From Candidatus Palauibacter scopulicola (lineage in GTDB: Bacteria > Gemmatimonadota > Gemmatimonadetes > Palauibacterales > Palauibacteraceae): a DNA stretch of 64,000 nucleotides. The notes beneath the pieces were generated by a model. It worked only from the letters and a program-made list of their open reading frames with translations. It ran no database searches and was not told the DNA's origin. Below are positions 35,330-41,947 of the stretch, piece after piece. A program made the translations under genes and the position numbers. The stretch lies in assembly GCF_947581915.1 (NCBI RefSeq), contig NZ_CANPWG010000039.1:1-64000 (forward strand). The letters are read 5' to 3'. Every line of letters starts with the position of its first letter. The first letter of the stretch is position 1.

Positions 35330-36655
35330 ATGGCTCTCCGCACCGTCGCCATCGTGGGCCGCCCCAACGTGGGCAAATCGACCCTCTTCAACCGGATCCT
35401 GAGGCGGCGCGTCGCGATCGTGGCCGAGCGGCCCGGCGTGACGCGGGACCGGCAGTTCGCGGAGGCGGAATGGTCCGGGCGGCGCTTCCTCCTCGTCGAT
35501 ACCGGCGGCCTCGTCGTCCGGCCGGATGAACACATCGACCTCGAGGTGCGCCGGCAAGCCGAGACCGCGATCGGCCACGCGGACGTCGTCGTCTTCGTCG
35601 TGGACGGCCGCGACGGCGTCCAGCCCGTGGACCGCCACGTCGCGCAGCTCCTGCGCCGCTCGGGCCTGCCCGTGATCGTCGCGGCGAACAAGCTCGACGA
35701 GCTCGGCGACGCGATCGGGCACGTCGACTTCTACGAACTCGGCCTCGGGGACCCCACGCCCCTCGCGGCCCTCAGCGGCAAGGGGTCGGGGGATCTCCTC
35801 GACCGCGTGGTGGCGGCCCTCCCGGAGTCGGCGGAGACGGAGGAGGACGAAGCCGACATCGGGATCGCGGTCATCGGGCGCCCCAACGTGGGCAAGTCGA
35901 GCTTCGTGAACCGGCTTCTCGGAGAGGATCGCGTCATCGTCCACGAGGAGGCGGGGACCACCCGCGACGCGATCGACACGGATCTCGTCCTGGACGGGCG
36001 CCGCGTCCGCCTCATCGACACTGCGGGCCTCCGGCGTCGCGCCCGTATCGTGGATGACCTCGAATTCCTCGGACGGCTGCGGGCGGCCTCGGCCATCGAC
36101 CGGGCCGATGTCTGCCTCCTCCTCGTGGATACCAGGGCGGGCGCGGCGAACCAGGACTTCCGCATCGGACACCAGGCGTGGGACGAGGGGAAAGGCCTCG
36201 TATTCGTGGCGAACAAGTGGGACCTGATCGAGGACCGCGGACCCTCGGCGCTGGCCGGCTTCGAACGCGAACTCCGCGAGCGCGCGCACTACCTTCGCTG
36301 GGTGCCCATCATCACCTGCTCGGCGTTGACCGGGAAGCGGGTGCGGAAGGCCATCGACCTCGCGTTCGAGGTGCAGGTGGCGCGGGCACGGCGGGTGCCG
36401 ACGGCGGAGGTGAACGAAGTCCTTCAACGGCTTGTCGCGCGCCGGCAGCCTCCCCAGGGCGGACGGGGGGACGTGCGCCTGCTGTACGGCAGCCAGGTGG
36501 CGGCCTCCCCGCCGCAGTTCGTACTCTGGTCCAACCGGCCGCACGACCTCAAGGAGCACTACGTGAGATACCTCGTCGCCGGCTTCCGGGAGGCCTGGGG
36601 ATTCGAGGGATCTCCCATCCGGATCAAGCTGAAGAAGCGCTCGGGGCGCGAATGA
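35330..36655 (+). CDS. der: Ribosome-assembly GTPase Der (EngA)
   Basis: 441 residues from ATG 35330; a GTG 15 nt earlier is possible but less likely. Two tandem GTPase domains: G1 'GRPNVGKSTLF' near 10 and 'GRPNVGKSSFV' near 184; G3 DTGG and DTAG; G4 NKLD and NKWD. The C-terminal KH-like domain includes 'VRYLVAGFREAWGFEGSPI'. It is required for 50S subunit assembly. It ends in an ATGA overlap with plsY. Confidence 0.97.
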   Translation: MALRTVAIVGRPNVGKSTLFNRILRRRVAIVAERPGVTRDRQFAEAEWSGRRFLLVDTGGLVVRPDEHIDLEVRRQAETAIGHADVVVFVVDGRDGVQPVDRHVAQLLRRSGLPVIVAANKLDELGDAIGHVDFYELGLGDPTPLAALSGKGSGDLLDRVVAALPESAETEEDEADIGIAVIGRPNVGKSSFVNRLLGEDRVIVHEEAGTTRDAIDTDLVLDGRRVRLIDTAGLRRRARIVDDLEFLGRLRAASAIDRADVCLLLVDTRAGAANQDFRIGHQAWDEGKGLVFVANKWDLIEDRGPSALAGFERELRERAHYLRWVPIITCSALTGKRVRKAIDLAFEVQVARARRVPTAEVNEVLQRLVARRQPPQGGRGDVRLLYGSQVAASPPQFVLWSNRPHDLKEHYVRYLVAGFREAWGFEGSPIRIKLKKRSGRE

Positions 36656-37296
36656 CCGCACCCCTCCTGACCCTTGCCGCCTATCTCATCGGGGCCTTCC
36701 CCACCAGCTACCTCGTCGGGCGCGCCTACGGGTACGACCTGCGGCGGGAGGGGAGCGGTAACCTCGGGTCGACGAACGCCTACCGGGTCCTCGGGTTCTT
36801 CCCGGCCGTGGGCGTGCTCATCGTGGATCTGCTGAAGGGGTTCGTGCCCGTCTGGCTCTTCCCGATGTGGGACGGGCGTGCCGGCGCCTGGGCGCTCGCC
36901 TACGGGCTCGCGGCCATTTCCGGCCACGTGTGGCCCGTGTATACGAGATTCAGGGGAGGGAAGGGGGTCGCGACCGCCGCCGGAACGATGGCCGCGCTGG
37001 TTCCGGTGGCCGTGATCGTCGCCTTCTTCGTGTGGGTCGTGACGGTGATCCTCACGCGGACGGCTTCCATGGCGTCGCTCGTCTCGGCGGCCCTCGTACC
37101 CATCATGGCGCGCGGCTCGGCGGCGCCGCGCTCCGTCGTGTTCTATGCGCTCCTCCTGGCGATCACGGTCTGGTGGACCCACCGCTCGAACCTCGCGCGG
37201 ATCGTGAGACGCGAGGAATTCCAGGTGGATTGGCGCCGCGGCCGGCTCCCGCGCCGGGAGAGGGTGGCGCGGAAGCCCCCGAAGGACGACGCGTGA
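36652..37296 (+). CDS. plsY: Glycerol-3-phosphate acyltransferase PlsY
   Basis: 214 residues, integral membrane. The three cytosolic motifs are present: 'REGSGNLGSTNAYRVLG' near 35-50, 'FRGGKGVATAAG' near 100-110, and a less conserved third loop. It moves an acyl group from acyl-phosphate to glycerol-3-phosphate, the first step of phospholipid synthesis. The substrate is made by GpsA, the very next gene (GTGA overlap). A basic tail of ~30 residues closes the protein. Confidence 0.95.
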   Translation: MTAPLLTLAAYLIGAFPTSYLVGRAYGYDLRREGSGNLGSTNAYRVLGFFPAVGVLIVDLLKGFVPVWLFPMWDGRAGAWALAYGLAAISGHVWPVYTRFRGGKGVATAAGTMAALVPVAVIVAFFVWVVTVILTRTASMASLVSAALVPIMARGSAAPRSVVFYALLLAITVWWTHRSNLARIVRREEFQVDWRRGRLPRRERVARKPPKDDA

Positions 37297-38303
37297 GCGC
37301 GCAGAGGGTCGCCGTACTCGGGGCGGGCAGCTGGGGCACGGCGCTGGCCGATGTCCTCGTCCGGAACGGCCACGACGTGCGGCTGTGGGCGCGGGACGCC
37401 GCTCACGCCGCCGCGATGCGCGCGACCGGGACGAACGAGCGGTATCTGCCCGGGATCGAACTGGGCCGTCCGCTCACCGTGACGTCGGACCTCGCGGAGG
37501 CGATGGACGACACCGGTTTCGTGCTCTCCGTGTGCCCATCGCACGCCGTGCGCGAGGTGCTGCGACAAGCCGCGCCCCATCTCGAGGATCAGATCCTGGT
37601 CTCGGCCTCCAAGGGGATCGAACTCGGGACGCACCGGAGGATGTCGGAGGTCATCGTGGAGACGCTGGGCGAGGCCGCGGGGAGACGTACGGTCGTCCTC
37701 TCGGGACCCAGCTTCGCGGAGGAACTCCTCCGCGGGCTCCCGACGGCGGTGGTCGCCGCAAGCCGTAGCGAAGCTCACGCGCTCGCCGTGCAGAGCCTGT
37801 TCCGGAACGGGTACTTTCGCGTGTACACGCAGCCGGATGTGGACGGCGTGGAGCTCGGCGGCGCGCTCAAGAACGTGATCGCGCTCGCGGCCGGGATATC
37901 GGACGGACTGGAACTGGGGTCGAACGCGCGCGCGGCGCTCATCAACCGCGGACTGGCGGAGATCGCCCGGCTCGCCCGGCACTTCGGGGCGCGGGAAACG
38001 ACGCTCGGGGGCCTCGCCGGGCTCGGAGACCTCGTTCTCACCTGCACGGGACGGCTGAGCCGGAATCGCTCCGCCGGACTCGCCATTGGCGCGGGCCGCC
38101 GGCCTTCGGAAGTGATCGGTGAGATGGACCAGGTCGTGGAAGGCGCGCGAACGGCGCGCGCGGCATACGAACTGAGCCGGGATCTGGACGTGGAGATGCC
38201 GATCACAAGCAGTGTATATTCGATCCTGTACGAAGATGTTGCGCCCCGAGAGGTGCTGGCGCGGCTGATGGCCCGGGAACCGAAACCCGAACGCTGGGGC
38301 TAG
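37293..38303 (+). CDS. gpsA: NAD(P)H-dependent glycerol-3-phosphate dehydrogenase GpsA
   Basis: 336 residues. N-terminal Rossmann motif AVLGAGSWGTALA (~7-19). Catalytic region 'ELGGALKNVIALAAGISDG' near 188-206, with the conserved lysine, and 'LAGLGDLVLTCTGRLSRNR' near 250. It supplies glycerol-3-phosphate for PlsY, encoded just upstream. GTG start in GTGA overlap. Confidence 0.97.
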   Translation: MSAQRVAVLGAGSWGTALADVLVRNGHDVRLWARDAAHAAAMRATGTNERYLPGIELGRPLTVTSDLAEAMDDTGFVLSVCPSHAVREVLRQAAPHLEDQILVSASKGIELGTHRRMSEVIVETLGEAAGRRTVVLSGPSFAEELLRGLPTAVVAASRSEAHALAVQSLFRNGYFRVYTQPDVDGVELGGALKNVIALAAGISDGLELGSNARAALINRGLAEIARLARHFGARETTLGGLAGLGDLVLTCTGRLSRNRSAGLAIGAGRRPSEVIGEMDQVVEGARTARAAYELSRDLDVEMPITSSVYSILYEDVAPREVLARLMAREPKPERWG

Positions 38304-38320
38304 CAAGGGAAGGGGAAAGC

Positions 38321-38683
38321 GTGTCCGACCGCATCGCCCCGAAGGAGTACTACTCGATCGGGGAAGTGTGCGAGATCGCGGATCTCAAGCCGCACGTTCT
38401 GCGCTATTGGGAAACGCAATTCTCGGCGCTTCGCCCCACGAAGAACCGGGCGGGGAACCGGGTGTACCGCCCGAAGCAGATCCAGCTCGTGCAGCTCCTG
38501 CGCCACCTCCTCTACACGGAGCGGTACACGATCGAGGGCGCGAGGCGGAAGCTCGACCAGCTGCGCGCGGGCGGGGAACTCGCGGCGGAGGCGCGCGTGG
38601 CCTGGGACCGGGAGACGATCCGCGACCTCCGGAGGGAGGCCGACGAACTGGTCCGGCTTCTAGAGGACGGCGAGGCCGGGTGA
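38321..38683 (+). CDS. MerR-family transcriptional regulator
   Basis: 120 residues. The winged helix-turn-helix spans residues ~10-80: 'YYSIGEVCEIADLKPHVLRYWETQF', 'RVYRPKQIQLVQLLRHLLY' (read as separate blocks). A short coiled coil follows ('RETIRDLRREADELVRLLED'). There is no ligand-binding cysteine set. GTG start after GGGAAGGGG. This compact MerR type is commonly encoded near housekeeping genes; its target is unknown. It overlaps surE by GTGA. Confidence 0.9.
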   Translation: MSDRIAPKEYYSIGEVCEIADLKPHVLRYWETQFSALRPTKNRAGNRVYRPKQIQLVQLLRHLLYTERYTIEGARRKLDQLRAGGELAAEARVAWDRETIRDLRREADELVRLLEDGEAG

Positions 38684-39447
38684 CCGAAGCGGAAAAACCC
38701 GTCCTCCTGTGCACGAACGACGACGGCGTGAAGTCGACCGGACTCGCGTTGCTCGCCCGCGTGGCGGACGCGTTCGGCGACGTGTGGACGGTGGCGCCGG
38801 ACCGGGAGCAGAGCGCCACGAGCCATGCGCTCTCGCTGTTCCGCCCCCTCCGGCTGACGCGGCTCGGACCGCGACGCTACATGGTGGACGGGACCCCGAC
38901 CGATTGCGTCCTCCTCGCGCTGAAGGAGATCCTCGATGCACGGCCCCGCTTCGTCCTCTCGGGCGTCAATCACGGCCCCAACATGGGAGAGGACGTGCTC
39001 TACTCCGGCACCGTGGCGGCGGCGATGGAGGCGACGATCCTCGGCGTGCCCGCGATCGCCTTCTCGTTCACCGGGAGCGACGACCGCGTCCTCGAGACCT
39101 ACGAGGCGCTGCTCGGTCGGATCATCGCCGCCTGTCTCGACCGGGAGTCCTTTCCGGATGAGACGTTTTTCAACGTCAACCTTCCGGACCGCCCGGCGGG
39201 CCAGGTGAAGGGGATCACGGTGACGGCGCTCGGGCGCCGCGTGTACCACGACTCGCTCCGCCGGATCCACGATGAGGAGGGAACCGAGTACTTCAAGATC
39301 GGAGGAGGACATTCGGCCTGGCGCGGCCGCGAGGATTCCGACTTCCGCGCCGTGCGGGCCGGCTTCGTCTCGGTGACGCCGCTCCACCTGGACCTGACGA
39401 ATTTCGAACTGCTGAACGAGGTGAGGTCGTGGCGGCTGGGAGGCTGA
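38680..39447 (+). CDS. surE: 5'/3'-nucleotidase SurE
   Basis: 255 residues. The N-terminal metal site 'LLCTNDDGVKSTGL' (Asp13/Asp14-type pair) and 'SGVNHGPNMGEDVLYSGTVAAA' (two blocks, ~95-115) are diagnostic, as is 'APDREQSATSHALSL'. It dephosphorylates nucleoside monophosphates. It pairs with pcm downstream, as in E. coli, where the two are linked to stationary-phase survival. Confidence 0.96.
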   Translation: MTEAEKPVLLCTNDDGVKSTGLALLARVADAFGDVWTVAPDREQSATSHALSLFRPLRLTRLGPRRYMVDGTPTDCVLLALKEILDARPRFVLSGVNHGPNMGEDVLYSGTVAAAMEATILGVPAIAFSFTGSDDRVLETYEALLGRIIAACLDRESFPDETFFNVNLPDRPAGQVKGITVTALGRRVYHDSLRRIHDEEGTEYFKIGGGHSAWRGREDSDFRAVRAGFVSVTPLHLDLTNFELLNEVRSWRLGG

Positions 39448-40118
39448 CGGAGCGGGACCCCGCGGCGGACTACCGGCGCGACCGCCGTCGCCTCGTGGAA
39501 CGGCTCCGCGATGGGGGGGTGAGCGACCTGGCCGTCCTGCACGCCTTCGACAGCGTGCCGCGGCACGCGTTCATTCCCGACGTGATGCGCGCCCGCGCCT
39601 ACGAGGATGTGCCGCTCCCCATCGGCCGGGGGCAGACCATTTCGAGCCCCACAATCCACGCCCTCAGCCTCGAATACGCGGAAATCCGGCCCGGTCACCG
39701 CGTCCTGGAAGTGGGGACGGGGGCCGGGTTTCAGACGGCGCTCCTCGCAGCGCTCGGGGCGAGGGTGTACTCCATCGAGCGGATCGCTTCGCTCTACGAG
39801 GCCGCGGCGCGCACGCTGGACCGCCTGGGCGTGGACGCGCGTCTCATGCACGGGGACGGTACCCGGGGCTGGCCGCGTCACGCTCCCTTCCGGGCGATCA
39901 TCGTGGGCGCGGCGGCCGCCGCCCGCCCGCCGGAAGCGCTCTTCAGACAGCTGGCCGATGGAGGCCGCCTGATCGTACCCGTGGGCACGCGACGACAGGA
40001 ACTGCGGCGCTACACGCGACGCGGAGACGATTACGAGAGGGAGACGATCACCGGCGCCCGCTTCGTCCCCCTCATCGAGGATGGACAGCGGGGCGGGCGG
40101 GCCGGGAGGAACCCGTGA
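39429..40118 (+). CDS. pcm: Protein-L-isoaspartate O-methyltransferase
   Basis: 229 residues from GTG 39429, which has GAGG 7 nt upstream and overlaps surE by 19 nt. SAM motif I 'HRVLEVGTGAGFQTALLAAL' near 76-95; family block 'PIGRGQTISSPTIHAL' near 55-70; 'VYSIERIASLYEAA' follows. It repairs isoaspartyl residues in aged proteins. A CTG at 39444 in a CTGA overlap is an alternative start, but a purine block touches it directly, so I prefer the GTG. Confidence 0.94.
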   Translation: MAAGRLTERDPAADYRRDRRRLVERLRDGGVSDLAVLHAFDSVPRHAFIPDVMRARAYEDVPLPIGRGQTISSPTIHALSLEYAEIRPGHRVLEVGTGAGFQTALLAALGARVYSIERIASLYEAAARTLDRLGVDARLMHGDGTRGWPRHAPFRAIIVGAAAAARPPEALFRQLADGGRLIVPVGTRRQELRRYTRRGDDYERETITGARFVPLIEDGQRGGRAGRNP

Positions 40119-41026
40119 GAGCCTGGGCCGGGGTGTACGCGAAGGGCCTCGCCATGGGGCTGGCGGATCTCGTGCCCGGCGTTTCCGGCGGGACGATCGC
40201 CTTCATCTCGGGCATCTACGACGAACTCGTCGCCACGATTGCGGGTCTCGACCGCCGCCTGCTCGGAGCGTTCCGGGAGCGGGGGGTGCGCGGCGCCTGG
40301 CAGGCGGGCAACCTGGGCTTCCTCGCCGTCCTGCTCGCCGGCATCGGCACGAGCGTGTTCGCCTTCGCCGGATTGCTGCACTGGCTGCTCGCGAACCGGC
40401 CCGTGGAGCTGTGGGCCTTCTTCTTCGGCCTCGTGGCGGCGTCGGTCCCGCTCGTCGGCCGGCGGGTCACGGATCGCCGGGCCGGCACCTGGACCCTTGC
40501 CGCCGCCGGGGCCGTACTGGCCGCCGTCGTCACGTCGCTGCCTCCGCTCATCCGCTCCGACGCGCCCCTCTTTCTCGCGGCGGCCGCGGCCGTGGCGGCG
40601 TGCGCGATGATCCTGCCCGGCATCTCCGGCAGCTTCATCCTGCTCATCCTGGGCGCGTACGCTCCCGTGATCGCGGCCCTCGACAGCCTGGATTCCTCAC
40701 GGATCGGGGCCGTGGGCCTCGGGGTCGTCGTCGGCCTGCTCGCGTTCAGCCGCGCCCTGCGCCGCCTCCTCGCGCGCCACCGGAATCCCACGCTGGCCGT
40801 GCTCACGGGGTTTCTCCTCGGCTCGCTCAACGCGCTGTGGCCGTGGAAGGCGCAGATCCGCGAGCTGTACACGCACAGCGATGGCCGCATCGAGTGGCTG
40901 TTGGCGAACCGCTGGCCCGAGGGCGCCGGCGAGATCTGGCCGGCGGCGGCGCTCGCGCTCCTCGGGGCGGCGGCCGTCCTTGCCATCGACCGCATCGCCG
41001 GCGAGCGCGGCCCCGACCGCCCGTGA
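40115..41026 (+). CDS. DUF368 membrane protein, PopT-type undecaprenyl-phosphate translocase
   Basis: 303 residues with about eight membrane helices. Two DUF368 repeats begin with the matching motifs 'LADLVPGVSGGTIAFISG' (~16-33) and 'CAMILPGISGSFILLILG' (~165-182). The family was recently shown to recycle undecaprenyl phosphate across the inner membrane (PopT). Such a role would serve the peptidoglycan and O-glycan genes of this window. GTG start in GTGA overlap with pcm. Confidence 0.9.
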   Translation: MRAWAGVYAKGLAMGLADLVPGVSGGTIAFISGIYDELVATIAGLDRRLLGAFRERGVRGAWQAGNLGFLAVLLAGIGTSVFAFAGLLHWLLANRPVELWAFFFGLVAASVPLVGRRVTDRRAGTWTLAAAGAVLAAVVTSLPPLIRSDAPLFLAAAAAVAACAMILPGISGSFILLILGAYAPVIAALDSLDSSRIGAVGLGVVVGLLAFSRALRRLLARHRNPTLAVLTGFLLGSLNALWPWKAQIRELYTHSDGRIEWLLANRWPEGAGEIWPAAALALLGAAAVLAIDRIAGERGPDRP

Positions 41027-41055
41027 TACTGGTAGCGGCGATCCGCCGTGCCGGG

Positions 41056-41063
41056 TAGCTTCA
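41056..41063 (+). promoter_or_regulatory. Weak candidate promoter box TAGCTTCA
   Basis: TAGCTTCA, sharing TAGCTT with the boxes at 25848 and 52065, lies 49 nt before the preferred ATG of the next gene in a short intergenic gap. The matching upstream TTTG box is poor (CTGG at 41029). Confidence 0.3.
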
Positions 41064-41104
41064 CGCCGTTCGACACCGAGCAGGAAACGAGGAGGGGACG
41101 GCAG

Positions 41105-41800
41105 ATGGCGGACGCGCTCGCCAGCGGAAAACGACCGGACGACGAAGGCGGACGGCAGGATGCCTTCGTGCGGTCCACCTTCCGCCTGGCCACCTGGGTC
41201 AACAGGAACATGCGGGCGGTGCTGGTGGGGGCCGCCGGCATCGCGATGGTCGTCGTGGGTTTCGTGTACTACACGAACTTCCAGGCCTCGGTGCGCGAGC
41301 AGGCGGCGTCCGAACTCGCGACGCTGCGGATGGCCGCCACCGACCCCCAACTCCTCATCGCCGATCTCGAAACCTACGTCGAGCGCTTCGATAACGTCGC
41401 GGCGGCGAACGAAGGCCGGCTTCTCCTTGCGCGGACCTATCTCGACCAGGGGCGGTCCGTGGAGGCCGCACAGGTTGCGAGCACAATCTCGGAGGCGCCG
41501 GACCGTCCGGTCGGACTCGCCGCACGCACGCTCCTCGCGGCGGCACAGGAAGCGTCCGGCGACGCGGAGACCGCGCTCGCCACGTGGGAATCGCTGGGTG
41601 AGACGGCGCGTTTCGCCTTCCAGCGCCGCGAGGCTCGCGCCGCCGCCGCGAGAATCCTCGCGTCCCTCGGCCGTCTCGAGGAAGCCGAGACGATCTTCGC
41701 CGCCATCGCCGAGGAAGCCGCGCGGGAGGACCCGGTGGAGGCCGGCGTCTACCGGCTCCGACTCGGAGAGATCAAGGCCCGCCGCGCCGGCAGCGGGTAA
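41105..41800 (+). CDS. YfgM-like membrane-anchored TPR protein
   Basis: 231 residues from ATG 41105, preceded by AGGAGGGG at 41090-41097 (7-nt spacing). An upstream GTG (41048) lacks such a site and precedes the candidate promoter box. One membrane helix (~40-58, 'VLVGAAGIAMVVVGFVYY') is followed by a TPR domain (~75-225, 'NEGRLLLARTYLDQGRSVEAA', read as two blocks; 'ILASLGRLEEAETIFAAIAE'). The topology, short cytosolic tail and large periplasmic TPR match YfgM-like helpers of the Sec translocon. No family-specific residue proves it. It is the last + strand gene before the terminus site. Confidence 0.75.
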   Translation: MADALASGKRPDDEGGRQDAFVRSTFRLATWVNRNMRAVLVGAAGIAMVVVGFVYYTNFQASVREQAASELATLRMAATDPQLLIADLETYVERFDNVAAANEGRLLLARTYLDQGRSVEAAQVASTISEAPDRPVGLAARTLLAAAQEASGDAETALATWESLGETARFAFQRREARAAAARILASLGRLEEAETIFAAIAEEAAREDPVEAGVYRLRLGEIKARRAGSG

Positions 41801-41947
41801 TCGCCGAACACCTGGCCGGATCCCCGAACATCCGTGGACAGTACTGGGGCTGCCGCACGACCCCCGTAATGGCGCATAAGATATATTATGTAAACTTACA
41901 GGAGGTATCACCTGCCCGCGTATCGTTCTCTCCGTCCTCGTCCCCGC
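41801..41947. other. Convergent intergenic region containing the dif site
   Basis: 147 bp between a + strand gene and a - strand gene. It holds a small inverted repeat (CGGAT 41817-41821 / ATCCG 41830-41834) and an AT-rich island from about 41868 to 41900, unlike the rest of this GC-rich window. The island is the dif site described separately. Downstream 'aggaggtatcacct' is SD-like but no start codon or ORF follows. Confidence 0.8.
41869..41896 (+). other. dif: dif site (XerC/XerD chromosome-dimer resolution site)
   Basis: 28 bp: XerC-type arm ATGGCGCATAA (41869-41879), 6-bp centre GATATA (41880-41885), XerD-type arm TTATGTAAACT (41886-41896). The right arm is identical to the B. subtilis dif XerD arm and matches 9 of 11 bases of the E. 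coli arm. The left arm shares GCGCATAA with E. coli dif. Gene orientation flips exactly here, and GGGNAGGG motifs noticed on each side point toward it. In known bacteria such a site marks the replication terminus, where FtsK-driven Xer recombination separates joined sister chromosomes. Confidence 0.93.

Noticed and set aside
39444-39446. CTG in a CTGA overlap as a third non-standard start (pcm)
   Set aside because: GTG 39429 has a well-spaced GAGG, whereas the purine block before CTG 39444 directly touches it.
41048-41104. Upstream GTG start for the YfgM-like gene
   Set aside because: It lacks a ribosome binding site, while ATG 41105 has AGGAGGGG at ideal spacing and lies after a promoter-like box.
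41897-41915. Shine-Dalgarno-like AGGAGG right after dif
   Set aside because: No start codon or ORF follows at a usable distance on the + strand.
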